A stretch of 64,000 bases of DNA from Bacteroidia bacterium (GCA_030424545.1 JAUHWL010000007.1:1-64000); one strand, 5' to 3'. Shown: positions 47,452 to 57,119, counted from the first letter of the stretch. The notes: generated from the sequence alone by a model not told the origin. Made by a program: numbers and translations.

Positions 47452-48302
47452 TGCAAAACCTTAAAACAGCCATTCTTTTTGTTTTGGCGGGTAGCCTTTT
47501 ATCGTGTAAACTCATTAGAAAAGACGATGAAATAAAACCCGTAGCCCGTGTATTTGATTCTTATTTGTACGAAGATGAAATACAAGGGTTAACCAACGGA
47601 TTAAATGCCCAAGATAGCGCTGCTTTTATTGAGAATTATATCTACAGCTGGGGTAAGGAGCAGTTACTTATACATCGTGCAGAATTCAATTTGGCAGAGT
47701 CCCAAAAAGATTTTGAAGAATTGGTGATGCAGTATAGAAATGACCTTTTAAAATTCGCCTATTTAGAAAAATATGTGAATGAGCATTTAGATACGGTTAT
47801 CTCTGACGAGTTAATTCAAACTTATTATTTAGAGCATAGCGCAGATTTTGAATTAAAAGAAAACATCTTAAAAGCAGAGTACTTTGTTTTTGATAACGAA
47901 ACCAAAGAGTTAGACAAAGCTAAAAGTTGGTGGCGTTCTGTTTCAGAAAAAAACACAGAAAGATTTTTAGAATACGCATCAATCTTTGCCAAAGAAAAAT
48001 CGGTTGGAGATACAAATTGGGTTCGCTATAACGAACTGTCTATGCGCATTCCGCTTCAAACGTACAATCAATTATCTGTACTCAACAATAATAAAAGACT
48101 GTTTTTAGAAGATAGCATCAACACATATTTTGTTTCTATAAAAGCGTTTAAAATTAAAGATGATGTTTCTCCGTTACCTTACGTAAGTAAAACGGTTAAG
48201 AGTATAATTTTAAACAAGCGCAAGCTTGAATTAATTGCTAAAATGGAGGCTAGCCTCGTAAAAGATGCATACGACAAAAAGAATTTTGAGATTTACAAGT
48301 AG
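47451..48302 (+). CDS. Lipoprotein related to SurA/PpiC chaperones, parvulin domain degenerate
   Basis: This 283-residue protein has a lipoprotein signal (lipobox Cys in SLLSCK). The region after it (VARVFDSYLYEDEI to QYRNDLLKFAYLEKYV) is like the chaperone domain of SurA-type foldases. The remaining segment does not show the HI.I and GYHI motifs of a working parvulin. It sits between two true parvulin genes, overlapping the first by 1 bp and the third by 38 bp. It may act as a non-enzymatic holdase or a periplasmic partner. Confidence 0.65.
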   Translation: MQNLKTAILFVLAGSLLSCKLIRKDDEIKPVARVFDSYLYEDEIQGLTNGLNAQDSAAFIENYIYSWGKEQLLIHRAEFNLAESQKDFEELVMQYRNDLLKFAYLEKYVNEHLDTVISDELIQTYYLEHSADFELKENILKAEYFVFDNETKELDKAKSWWRSVSEKNTERFLEYASIFAKEKSVGDTNWVRYNELSMRIPLQTYNQLSVLNNNKRLFLEDSINTYFVSIKAFKIKDDVSPLPYVSKTVKSIILNKRKLELIAKMEASLVKDAYDKKNFEIYK

Positions 48303-49647
48303 CATAATTGCCATATTTATTTATTCAATTTCTTTTGCGCAACAAACCGGTACTGTTGTAGAAGGAGTTGCCGCAGTTGTTGGGGCAAATATTGTTTTAA
48401 AAAGCGAAGTTGATTTGCAGTATGAGGGCTACCTGAGACAAGGAACCATTGCGCCCGGTTTTAGCAAATGCCAAGTTTTAGAAGAGTTGCTTTTTCAAAA
48501 ATTATTGGTGCACCATGCCGAGCTAGATTCAATAGAAGTTTCTGATGATGAAGTTGATGGCAATATGGACAGGCGTTTGCAGCAGCTTATTGCGCAAATG
48601 GGTGGCGATAGCAAAAAGCTAGAAGAGTACTACAACAAATCTATTATTGAGATTAAAGAAGAAATGCGCCCGTTAATGAAAGATCAATTAACCGCGCAAC
48701 GCATGCAGTATTTAATTACAGAAGGCATGGAAATTACACCTACTGAAGTGCAAGAATTCTACAACAAAATTCCGCTAGACAGTTTGCCACTTATCAATAC
48801 CGAAGTAGAAATGTCGCAAATTGTGAAGTACCCCGAAGTTTCTAAAGAAGCTGAATTAGCGACCATAGAAAAATTAGAAGGACTTAAAGAAAGAATAGAA
48901 AACGGATCCAGTTTCGCTAGTATGGCCATTATTTATTCTGAAGATCCGGGATCTAGCAAAAACGGTGGCGAGTATAAAGGAATAAAACGCGGCCAATTTG
49001 TAAAAGAATTCGAAGCGGTTGCTTTTAACCTGCAAAAAAATGAAGTGTCAGACCCTGTAAAAACAGAATTTGGTTACCATATTATTCAGCTACTAGAAAA
49101 ACGTGGAGAAGAGCTAGATTTAAGACACATCCTTATAAAACCAAAACTAGAGCAGGAAGATTTAGATGAAGCAGAAAGTTTTTTAGATAGCATTTTGGTG
49201 GCGATTAATGCGGGAGAATTAACATGGGATGAGGCAGCAAAAAACTTTTCTGAAGACAAGGAAACAAAGTTTAATGGCGGCTCATTATCCAACCTAGAAA
49301 CCGGCAATGCCAAGTTTGAACTTAGTGAGCTAGATAGGTTTATGTATAATGCTGTTAAAGATTTGCTACCCAACCAAATTTCTGATCCTGTTTTTTTTAG
49401 AGACAACATGGATAAAGAGGCCTTTAGATTGGTGCGCTTAGATAAAAAGGTAGAACCACACAAAGCCAACTTAGAAGAAGATTACCAGAGAATAAAAGGC
49501 TTTGCCTTACAAAAAAAACAAGCCGAAGCGGTGCAAGATTGGATTAAAGAAAAAGCTGGAGAAACCTATATAAAAATTACGCCTAGCTATTTTCCCGATT
49601 GCCAAGTAAACGAACTTTGGATTAATAAAAATACATCTGGATTATGA
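48265..49647 (+). CDS. surA: SurA-like periplasmic chaperone/peptidyl-prolyl isomerase
   Basis: This 460-residue protein has a signal peptide (about 1-25, ending SFAQ). A SurA N-terminal domain (VVEGVAAVVGANIVLKSEVD) is followed by a helical region and two PpiC domains (about 173-275 and 277-385), the first with EVEMSQIV to GYHIIQL and the second with LRHILIKP. The sequence order is that of SurA. It should guide barrel proteins to the BAM complex. The gene starts inside the end of the preceding gene (38-bp overlap) and its stop overlaps the moxR start (ATGA). Confidence 0.88.
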   Translation: MHTTKRILRFTSSIIAIFIYSISFAQQTGTVVEGVAAVVGANIVLKSEVDLQYEGYLRQGTIAPGFSKCQVLEELLFQKLLVHHAELDSIEVSDDEVDGNMDRRLQQLIAQMGGDSKKLEEYYNKSIIEIKEEMRPLMKDQLTAQRMQYLITEGMEITPTEVQEFYNKIPLDSLPLINTEVEMSQIVKYPEVSKEAELATIEKLEGLKERIENGSSFASMAIIYSEDPGSSKNGGEYKGIKRGQFVKEFEAVAFNLQKNEVSDPVKTEFGYHIIQLLEKRGEELDLRHILIKPKLEQEDLDEAESFLDSILVAINAGELTWDEAAKNFSEDKETKFNGGSLSNLETGNAKFELSELDRFMYNAVKDLLPNQISDPVFFRDNMDKEAFRLVRLDKKVEPHKANLEEDYQRIKGFALQKKQAEAVQDWIKEKAGETYIKITPSYFPDCQVNELWINKNTSGL

Positions 49648-50597
49648 ATGACGCGCAAAGTGTAGACAATCTTGTAAACCAATATAACGTACTAAAAAAA
49701 GAAATTAGCAAAGTTATTGTTGGCCAAGATGATGTAATAGACCAAGTAATTCTGTCTATTTTTTGTAAAGGTCATAGTTTGTTAGTAGGTGTGCCTGGTT
49801 TGGCCAAAACCCTACTGGTAAACACCATTTCTGATGCGTTGGGCTTGAGCTTTAACCGCATACAGTTTACGCCAGATTTAATGCCTAGCGATATTGTTGG
49901 GGCAGAAATACTTGACGAAAACCGCCATTTTAAATTTGTAAAAGGCCCCCTTTTCGCCAATATTATTTTGGCCGATGAGATAAACAGAACACCGCCTAAA
50001 ACGCAAAGTGCCTTGCTAGAGGCCATGCAAGAAAAATCGGTAACGGCAGCGGGGCATACCTACAAAATGGATTTGCCATTTTTTGTGCTTGCCACACAAA
50101 ACCCCATAGAGCAAGAAGGAACATACCCTTTGCCCGAAGCACAGCTAGACCGCTTTATGTTTAACATTAAAGTAGATTATCCTAGCTTTTTAGAGGAAAT
50201 AGAAATTGTAAAGCAAACCACAACAGATTCTGACGTAACGTTAAACAACGTATTATCTGGCCAAGAAATTCTGGATATACAAAGCCTTATAAGACGTATA
50301 CCTGTGGTAGACAATGTGCTTACCTATGCAGTAGAGTTGGCAGCAAAAACACGACCTAATACAGAAAAAGCCCCTGACTTTGTAAACGAGTATTTAAGTT
50401 GGGGAGCAGGCCCCAGAGCCAGCCAATATTTGGTGTTAGGCGCTAAGGCCCATGCGGCCATTAACGGCCGTTATAGCCCCGATAGAGAAGACGTACAAGC
50501 CGTAGCACCAGCTATACTTCGCCACCGCATTGTAAAAAACTACAAAGCCGAAGCCGAAGGATTGGATGTAGATGATATTATTAAAAGGTTGTTGTAA
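49644..50597 (+). CDS. MoxR-family AAA+ ATPase
   Basis: This 317-residue ATPase has Walker A GVPGLAKT (49-56), Walker B LADEINR (109-115), the sensor region ATQNPIEQEGTYPLPEAQLDRF and a C-terminal lid domain. MoxR ATPases act as chaperones that assemble or activate VWA-domain or metal-cofactor proteins, often with partners encoded next door. Here the partner operon ends, so no VWA gene is visible in the window. The placement directly after SurA is common in Bacteroidota. Confidence 0.93.
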   Translation: MNDAQSVDNLVNQYNVLKKEISKVIVGQDDVIDQVILSIFCKGHSLLVGVPGLAKTLLVNTISDALGLSFNRIQFTPDLMPSDIVGAEILDENRHFKFVKGPLFANIILADEINRTPPKTQSALLEAMQEKSVTAAGHTYKMDLPFFVLATQNPIEQEGTYPLPEAQLDRFMFNIKVDYPSFLEEIEIVKQTTTDSDVTLNNVLSGQEILDIQSLIRRIPVVDNVLTYAVELAAKTRPNTEKAPDFVNEYLSWGAGPRASQYLVLGAKAHAAINGRYSPDREDVQAVAPAILRHRIVKNYKAEAEGLDVDDIIKRLL

Positions 50598-50618
50598 GAG
50601 TTAACTAAAGGCTGTTTT

Positions 50619-51230
50619 TTAGTTTATTTTTTCATTCCTATTAAATTGATCATTCAGTGTTAAATAGTGAATGGCTACGATAAGCTTTATACGAATGTCT
50701 TCTATGTTATAATACCTGTGGTTTACAAGAAGACCTGTAATTAGAGAAGGTGTTAAATCTCCTGCTGCGAATATGGATTCATAGTACTGATTTATAACTT
50801 CATCTTTTCTACCCGTTTTTTTAAGAAATATTAAATATTTCCCATTTAGATTTATAGAAACTGTTCTAAAAGTGTCTTGTGGCGATTCTCTATATATTGA
50901 TTTACCGAAAGTCCAAATTTCTTGAAATGTAGATTCTGAAATTTGACTGTACATTTTTAATTGTTTGTTGAAGGAAATGTTCAGTTCAAAATTGCCAGTT
51001 TGCTCCCAGTTCTCCATTTTTTTGAAAAAATCTTTGTAACAGCTGGTTAAGGCTAAGGGCTCGAGGTTTAAGCAAATGGATTCATTGAAAAAATTGAATA
51101 TCAATTGTAGGTCTTGAATTTCTGTTTCAGAGAAAGTTTTTTTAATCGTCTTGTTATCAGCTAAGCGATTTTGTCCAATTGCGCAATGCGTCAGTCCAAA
51201 AATAAATAAGAATAGGAGTAGATGTTTCAT
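50619..51230 (-). CDS. Hypothetical exported protein
   Basis: This 203-residue protein has a signal peptide (about 1-19, ending CAIGQ). The rest is helical with conserved-looking aromatic residues and one Cys pair (SICLNLEPLALTSC). I do not recognise a family. It sits opposite to the moxR operon and next to an attC-like palindrome and a group II intron, so it is probably accessory. Confidence 0.6.
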   Translation of the reverse strand: MKHLLLFLFIFGLTHCAIGQNRLADNKTIKKTFSETEIQDLQLIFNFFNESICLNLEPLALTSCYKDFFKKMENWEQTGNFELNISFNKQLKMYSQISESTFQEIWTFGKSIYRESPQDTFRTVSINLNGKYLIFLKKTGRKDEVINQYYESIFAAGDLTPSLITGLLVNHRYYNIEDIRIKLIVAIHYLTLNDQFNRNEKIN

Positions 51231-51239
51231 ATTATCAGT

Positions 51240-51331
51240 GGCTAACGGCTAAATAAAATTTCGAGCGGGAGACGAAGACGAAGTCGAGTCCACCGTGACG
51301 AAATTTAGGGTTAAAAACGGTGACGTTGGGA
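51240..51331 (+). repeat. attC-like imperfect palindrome
   Basis: The ends can pair as CTAACG (51242-51247) with CGTTGG (51324-51329), and inside them AATTTCG pairs with CGAAATT. The outer boxes resemble, but do not fully match, the RYYYAAC and GTTRRRY boxes of integron cassette attC sites. It lies just upstream of the hypothetical gene (which points away from it) and near the group II intron. A mere hairpin is an alternative. Confidence 0.35.
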
Positions 51332-51363
51332 ACTGCCAAAGCCCCGTTTGAATTTTATTTTTT

Positions 51364-52047
51364 GTGTGTGCCTTGAATGGTAAATATAATTTTCTTTTAG
51401 AAGAAAATCCCAAAGGGTGCAAGTCCCTGATACGCTGGGGTCGTGCCCAGAAGCAAAGCAAGTCGCAAGGTTGCTAGCTGTGAAGCTAGGATTGAAGTAA
51501 GCGAGTGCTGGCGCATCGGTACAGCATCGTGCCGAACTACAAACGCCTGAACTGACGAACAGGAACGGAATATGTGGCATGGTTGCTTGGGTAAGTAAGC
51601 ACATCATTGCAAAGCCCTAAGAGTACAAAAGGGCAGCTATGTAGATTCCGCAGGATTAGACAGAAGGGTATTTATCTTACCGAGAGGGCAGAGCGTTAAG
51701 AAAATGCACGGTGTGCATTTTTAGCGAATGAGCCAGTTTGCGCGGTGGCCAGTAGCCACGAGTTGGCAGAGCGGAGAAGTCAGCAGAAGTAATAGTACCA
51801 ACAGGAAACGAGCTGCGAAAAACGCAGAGGACTCACGAAATTGGGAAGGACTGAACGTTGAGTGGCTTGAAATCCGATAAGGAAGCTATCGCAAGATTCT
51901 AGCCTTATCTCAAATTAGAGCCAAGGCATAGTTGGTGTAAAGAGCGGCTATGTTATGCTTAACGAACCGCTGTATACGAGAACCGTAAGTACAGTGGTGT
52001 GAGAGGCGCACTCCGTTCCTATTTAGGGACGGAGCCGTCTACTCGAT
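51364..52047 (+). mobile_element. Group II intron lacking its reverse-transcriptase ORF
   Basis: The 5' end is near GTGTG at 51364-51370 and is followed by the domain I motif GGGTGCAAGTCCC. The characteristic segment leading into the usual ORF (AGCAGAAGTAATAGTACCAA) is present near 51783. Domain V is at about 51965-51998 (ACCGCTGTA/TACAGTGGT helix with a CGTAAG-type tip). Domain VI (stem CTCCGTTCC/GGGACGGAG) ends CTACTCGATT at about 52048. No RT/maturase frame of useful length is present, so the intron is a deleted, presumably trans-dependent copy. It lies on the plus strand, immediately downstream of the stop codon of the minus-strand DUF6090 gene. Exact ends are uncertain by a few bases. 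Confidence 0.82.
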
Positions 52048-52057
52048 TGTGCTTTCG

Positions 52058-52789
52058 TTATTTTTTATTCATCTCAATCTTAATTAATTCTTTCAATTCA
52101 TTGACATTATTTAGCATTTGCTTTAATTCAATTATTTGTCTTTTTTCTGTGTAATTTTTAAGATATAAAGCGTTCTCAAGAGTCAATATTATTTCTGGGT
52201 AGTTTTCGGAATAATTTAAATGGCTATTTTCTTTCAAGTGATAATTATTTCTATAAAATCCTAAATTCCCTGCTTTTTGTAAATCAATTAAATAAACACT
52301 GTAATTTCCATTGGCTTGACTGACAATTTCTTCTTGTTTTCTCACAAGATTTATCAACTTTTTTCTGAAGTGAGCAGGTATCAATTTTATGTCTCCTGTT
52401 GATTCTAATGTTCCAATTGTATTAGAGTTAAATGATGGATACCAAAAAGCAAGTTTGACTTGAGTTAGTGCGTTCATCATTTCGATAAGTTCTAAGTTTG
52501 ATTCTTTAGTAAGTTGTAAATATTGTTCATAGGAAGCTATACTTTCATTAATTCGAGACATTTTGTCTTTTATGTTGTCTGTCTCATCAGCCAAGTCTTC
52601 TTCTAATTGGTAATAGTAATTTTGAATAACATTACTTTGTTTGCGGTTTTCATTCCAGTTATTAATTTGAAGCGCAATCAAAATTCCAATAACGACAAGA
52701 ATAATTTCCCCAACTGCGTATTTAAAATACTTTCCAGTTTTATTTTCCATTAGCAGGTTTTGACGGATTTTTCTAAAGAATTTTATCAT
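52058..52789 (-). CDS. DUF6090 membrane-anchored protein
   Basis: This 243-residue protein has the typical DUF6090 start (MIKFFRKIRQ, then NKTGKYFKYAVGEI) and a TM segment at about 28-44 (GEIILVVIGILIALQINNW). A coiled-coil-prone extracytoplasmic segment follows with many Lys, Glu and Asn residues. DUF6090 proteins are frequent, lineage-specific Bacteroidota genes of unknown function, often in accessory regions. The group II intron ends about 10 bp beyond its stop codon. Confidence 0.85.
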   Translation of the reverse strand: MIKFFRKIRQNLLMENKTGKYFKYAVGEIILVVIGILIALQINNWNENRKQSNVIQNYYYQLEEDLADETDNIKDKMSRINESIASYEQYLQLTKESNLELIEMMNALTQVKLAFWYPSFNSNTIGTLESTGDIKLIPAHFRKKLINLVRKQEEIVSQANGNYSVYLIDLQKAGNLGFYRNNYHLKENSHLNYSENYPEIILTLENALYLKNYTEKRQIIELKQMLNNVNELKELIKIEMNKK

Positions 52790-52983
52790 TGGTTATTGGT
52801 TGGTCATAATGAAGCACAACAATTGAATAAAAACCATTATGGCTTTTATTTCCAAATATAGCACGTAAAGCGTCACCGTTTCCGCATTAGTTTACTCAAT
52901 GCATAGCTGATATCACTAGCCGAAAATGTATAATATAATATACCACGAAAACTTCGCCCCCTATGCGATAGAAAAAGAAAATA

Positions 52984-53715
52984 TTACTTAAAAAGCCCGT
53001 ATCTAAGTATACAGTAAATGGCTCTAAACCCGTCTTTCCAGTTTATTTTTTTACCTTCTTCAAACGTGCGGCCGTAATAAGAAATGCCTACTTCGTAAAT
53101 TCTAATTTTGGGTATTCTAGAAATTTTGGCGGTTACCTCGGGCTCAAAACCAAACCGGTTTTCTTTAAGTGTTAAACTTTGTATCAAATCTCTACGGAAA
53201 AGCTTGTAGCAGGTTTCCATATCGGTAAGGTTTAGGTTGGTAAACATGTTGCTTAAAAACGTAAGAAACTTGTTGCCTATAGAGTGCCAGAAAAACAAAA
53301 TGCGGTGTGCGTTACCACCCATAAATCTAGAGCCGTAAACCACATCGGCAAAACCATCAATTACAGGTTTTAGCAAAATGTTAATCTCTTCTGGGTTGTA
53401 TTCTAAATCGGCATCTTGTATTACAATAAAATCGCCCGTAGCCTCTTTAATGCCCGTGTGTAGTGCAGCACCTTTGCCTTTGTTTACCTCGTGTTTGCGG
53501 TATTGTATGTTTAACTCCGGATTGTTTTGGCTGTACATTAAGATAGATTCTTCTGTATTATCTGTACTGCAATCATTCACAATTATGAGTTCTTTCTTAA
53601 TATCATTAAGCAGTTTTACCGCTTTAATTTTATTAAGAATATGGTGTATAGTTGGCCCTTCGTTGTAAGCAGGAATAACTATTGATAATGTTTCTACTTT
53701 GTTTGCTTCGCTCAT
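52984..53715 (-). CDS. Family 2 glycosyltransferase, dolichol-phosphate-mannose-synthase-like
   Basis: This 243-residue GT-A enzyme has the nucleotide-binding start SIVIPAYNEG, VNDCSTDNT and the metal-binding QDADLEYNPE. It resembles the Dpm1/GtrB group, which transfers a sugar from a nucleotide to a polyprenyl phosphate carrier. No C-terminal TM is present. Its ATG overlaps the stop of the polytopic glycosyltransferase gene by 4 bp. The two probably work in sequence: this enzyme charges the lipid and the next uses it outside the membrane. Confidence 0.88.
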   Translation of the reverse strand: MSEANKVETLSIVIPAYNEGPTIHHILNKIKAVKLLNDIKKELIIVNDCSTDNTEESILMYSQNNPELNIQYRKHEVNKGKGAALHTGIKEATGDFIVIQDADLEYNPEEINILLKPVIDGFADVVYGSRFMGGNAHRILFFWHSIGNKFLTFLSNMFTNLNLTDMETCYKLFRRDLIQSLTLKENRFGFEPEVTAKISRIPKIRIYEVGISYYGRTFEEGKKINWKDGFRAIYCILRYGLFK

Positions 53716-55400
53716 TGTTCAATCATTTTTCCGTCTTTCCAAATGCCGGTTTCTACGGTTCCATCAGGGTAGGTCATTGTACCTTTTCCTTCTCTAACAT
53801 GTGTGTACATGCCATCTTTTTCGGTTACGCGCCATTCGCCTCTATAGCCATGGTCTTTGTTGTAATACAGCAGGTAGGTTTCGGGTGCATTTATTTGGTG
53901 TACAACACCAAATTTTTCAGGATTATCTTGTACAATAGGTACCAAATAGCGTCCAACATCAGAGTATCCCAATTGGTCTATAATGGCATGTGTAACTCCG
54001 TTTTTGTCTAGGTTGTCTAAAAATTCGTTGTAATCGGGTGTGTTTTGCAACTTGGTTACTTTACGTGCAGCAAACAAATAAAGCAAGCTTGGTTTGCGCG
54101 TGCAGATTACGGCATCTTGTGGTAAGTTGCTGTTTGCCCATGCGCCCATTTCAAAGTAGTTTTTAAACTTGGCCGGGTAGGGCGTATCGGCTGTTTCTTT
54201 AAGGGCTTTTACTTGGGGTATAAAAAGAACAATAAAAACAAGAAATATCAAGGGGTTTATGTTTTTCTGAATAGAAATCTTTGACAACAACAACCCGATA
54301 AGTTGATACAATCCGTATAAAAACAAAAACATAAAAAACGGAACAAGCGGCAAAATAAAGCGGATGCCAAACCAAACTTCTGGCCACAAAAGCAATATGC
54401 CAAATGAGCCAATAAAATATCCGGCAACCACCCATTTGTACTTAGGTAATTTAACAATGCCCCATACTACAAGTGCGCACACTAAAATTCCAACAAAAAT
54501 GTGGCTTGGGCCATCAGGGGTATAACCAACTTCTAAATTGGGAAAAACGCTATTGGGGATTTCTTTTTCTAAATAGCGCATAAAGTTTTGTCCGAATCTA
54601 GAAAACCAATCGCCAAGCTGCATGGTTCCGTTTTCTGGGCGATATGGGTTTTTAAGAAATAACTGCGTTAAATAACTGCTTCCGCCTAACGATTGCCCAC
54701 GTAAAAACCACGGCACGCCTAAGGCTGCAAATCCGCCCAAGTAGGCCAATAGCATTTTCCAGTTTTTGTTGATGAGCATATAAAGTGCAAAACCAGCTAC
54801 CAAGGCAATACCTGCGGTGCGTATATGAAATGCAAAACTGCTGACGAAAACAAGAAGGTAAAAATTGTAGTTTTTATAAAACGGTTTTTCGGATTGCGAT
54901 TTTACGAAGAACAACATGGCCAACGTGGCAAAAAACAAAAACGGAATTTCACTCATCAAAATGGTTGAGTAACTCAGTAAATGAAAATTAAAGAGTAACA
55001 ACAACGAGGAGGCAAGCGCAAAGAGTTTATTTTCTGTAAATCGCCTTATAAGCACAAACAAAAGCATTACCGTACCGAGAAGAAAAAGTCCGTTTACAAC
55101 CTTTAATGCAGAAATACTTTGGGTAAACAACATAAATGCGGAAAGCACAACAGGGTAGCCAGGAGGAAAATGATTATGATCTGGACTGCTGGGATAATGT
55201 ATGTTTTTATAGCCCTCGCCAGAGCTCAACGCTTTGCCCAAAATGTAGTAGCCAGCGTTGTCTCCTCCTAAATTTACTTTTTCATCAAAAATATAAGGGT
55301 AGATAAAAACAAAAACCAAAGCTATGAGTGCAAACCATGTCCAATTTGGCATGGGTTTCTTGGTTGTTTCTGGTGCTTTTTTAAGTTGCTTTTTTGCCAT
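53712..55400 (-). CDS. Polytopic GT-C (ArnT/PMT-like) glycosyltransferase with C-terminal MORN-like tail
   Basis: This 562-residue protein has about 11-12 TM helices (about 20-460), an early periplasmic loop with the acidic site LGGDNAGYY and the motif HFPPGYPV, typical of ArnT/PMT-type (GT83/GT39) enzymes that use polyprenyl-linked sugars. After a globular extracytoplasmic part, the last 45 residues contain a MORN-like unit (KGTMTYPDGTVETGIWKDGK), an uncommon addition for this family. It is cotranscribed with the Dpm1-like gene. The acceptor is unknown. Confidence 0.82.
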   Translation of the reverse strand: MAKKQLKKAPETTKKPMPNWTWFALIALVFVFIYPYIFDEKVNLGGDNAGYYILGKALSSGEGYKNIHYPSSPDHNHFPPGYPVVLSAFMLFTQSISALKVVNGLFLLGTVMLLFVLIRRFTENKLFALASSLLLLFNFHLLSYSTILMSEIPFLFFATLAMLFFVKSQSEKPFYKNYNFYLLVFVSSFAFHIRTAGIALVAGFALYMLINKNWKMLLAYLGGFAALGVPWFLRGQSLGGSSYLTQLFLKNPYRPENGTMQLGDWFSRFGQNFMRYLEKEIPNSVFPNLEVGYTPDGPSHIFVGILVCALVVWGIVKLPKYKWVVAGYFIGSFGILLLWPEVWFGIRFILPLVPFFMFLFLYGLYQLIGLLLSKISIQKNINPLIFLVFIVLFIPQVKALKETADTPYPAKFKNYFEMGAWANSNLPQDAVICTRKPSLLYLFAARKVTKLQNTPDYNEFLDNLDKNGVTHAIIDQLGYSDVGRYLVPIVQDNPEKFGVVHQINAPETYLLYYNKDHGYRGEWRVTEKDGMYTHVREGKGTMTYPDGTVETGIWKDGKMIEQ

Positions 55401-55559
55401 AATATTTTAAGATGCGCAAACATATAAAAAAGCAAGGCTGTTTTGTTACTGATGCACAGCATGTGGATTGTATTTATCATTTTTTAGTTTGCAAAATCTA
55501 TCGTTAAAGTTTGGTTAAAGACAATCTGCTGATGCCCAATGCACATTACATTTGTTGAG

Positions 55560-57119
55560 ATGAAGAGGGTGAAAATAAATGCTCAGTTTTTAGTTGCGCT
55601 CATAAGTATTTCGCTTGCTGGTATTATTGGCTTGCAGTCATACTTGTTTAGGAGTGCCATTATTGTACGCCAGGCGCAGTTTACAGAGCAGGCAGCACAG
55701 GCTTTAGAGCTTGTTGGTAAACGCCTAGAAGCTATGGAGGCGCAGCGGTTTTTATCGGCACAAGTAAATGGCCCCAATATTATTTACGATGCAGGCAGCG
55801 CCATTTTTGGCGATAGTGTTTTAATTTTTGATCCCGACATGAATAGCCAGAGCCTTATTGATTCTTCGGTTTGGGAACAGCGTTCATACATCCAACATCA
55901 ATTTGAAGTTACCTTAGATACCAACGGACTAGGAAAGGATTTTGACCGTCAAATTGTAATCAGAGCAGCTGCGGCCCAAGAAAAATACAAGCGGTTTGTA
56001 GCCACCAAATTAAAACGGATAGACACCTTATTTAGACAAATGCTTGTACAAGGCATGGGCAATTTTGTTCCCTTCGAAGGTAGATTTACCAAGCAAGAAA
56101 TAGATTCTGTTTTGCAATCTGAATTAAGCCAAAAAGGATTAAACATAAATTATGAATTCGCCATTTATGAAGATGGTTTTATTTCTCCTATAAAAACAGA
56201 TGAGTTTCAGGCCGAGCAGGCAGACTTTAAAGTACCTCTTTATAAAAACGATTTCTTTTCGGGCCCTAAATGGTTGCTGATTTCTTTTCCTGACAGAATA
56301 AACTACTTGTTAAAAAGCATGTGGTTAATGCTGGCGCTATCGGGCTTGTTTACCACCTTTATTATTGTTGCGTTTGGCTACACCATCAATCAAATGCAAA
56401 AACAAAAGAAAATAAGCCAAATCAAAAGCGATTTCATCAACAACATGACGCACGAATTTAAAACGCCCATTGCTACAATTAATTTGGCTGTTGATGCGTT
56501 GAGTAATCCGAAAGTAAAACTAGACCAAAACAGAATAGACCACTACCGAAAAATAATTAGAGAAGAAAACAACCGCATGCATGGCCAAGTAGAAAAAGTG
56601 CTGCAATTGGCCCTTTTAGACAAACAAGAGCTAGAAATTAGAAAAAACGAAATTGATATAAACGAGTTGATAGAGCATAGCATAAGCCATATATACTTGC
56701 AATTAGAAGCCAAAGGTGCCGTTGTTAAAACAGATTTAGATGCAAAGCGCCACGTAGTTTCAGGAGATGAAATACATCTTGGAAATGTCATGGTAAATAT
56801 GATAGACAATGCGCTGAAGTATGCCAAGGAAGCTCCTCAAATTTTCATCAAAACTAAAGAGGTTGAAGATAGGATTGTAATTACGATACAAGATAACGGC
56901 ATGGGCATGACCAAAGATGTGCAACGTAAAGTGTTTGATAGGTTTTACAGACAAGCGGGAGGAAATATACACGATGTAAAAGGCCACGGACTTGGATTGA
57001 GTTACGTAAAAGAAATTATAGAAATGCACAATGGTGCGATTAATGTGGATAGCACACTAAACGTAGGAACAACATTTACTATTGAATTGCCACTAATACC
57101 AGAAAAAAATGAGCTATAA
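55560..57119 (+). CDS. Membrane sensor histidine kinase (HisKA/HATPase)
   Basis: I choose ATG 55560 (519 residues). The ATG at 55539 is also possible. There are two TM helices (about 10-26 and 260-285) flanking a periplasmic domain of about 230 residues. The HisKA site is His298 in NNMTHEFKTPIATI, and an HATPase has N-box NMIDNALKYA and G-boxes DNGMGM and GHGLGLSYV. The gene overlaps the response regulator downstream by 11 bp, forming a classical two-component pair. The ligand is unknown. Confidence 0.92.
   Translation: MKRVKINAQFLVALISISLAGIIGLQSYLFRSAIIVRQAQFTEQAAQALELVGKRLEAMEAQRFLSAQVNGPNIIYDAGSAIFGDSVLIFDPDMNSQSLIDSSVWEQRSYIQHQFEVTLDTNGLGKDFDRQIVIRAAAAQEKYKRFVATKLKRIDTLFRQMLVQGMGNFVPFEGRFTKQEIDSVLQSELSQKGLNINYEFAIYEDGFISPIKTDEFQAEQADFKVPLYKNDFFSGPKWLLISFPDRINYLLKSMWLMLALSGLFTTFIIVAFGYTINQMQKQKKISQIKSDFINNMTHEFKTPIATINLAVDALSNPKVKLDQNRIDHYRKIIREENNRMHGQVEKVLQLALLDKQELEIRKNEIDINELIEHSISHIYLQLEAKGAVVKTDLDAKRHVVSGDEIHLGNVMVNMIDNALKYAKEAPQIFIKTKEVEDRIVITIQDNGMGMTKDVQRKVFDRFYRQAGGNIHDVKGHGLGLSYVKEIIEMHNGAINVDSTLNVGTTFTIELPLIPEKNEL

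Noticed and set aside
51311-51607. Minus-strand open frame of about 98 codons within the intron
   Set aside because: It lies in structured intron RNA with no start context or family similarity, so it is a shadow.
55547-55554. TACATTTG, a perfect -7-like motif, just before the histidine kinase
   Set aside because: It ends 5 bases before ATG 55560, too close for a normal transcript, and no -33 is present.
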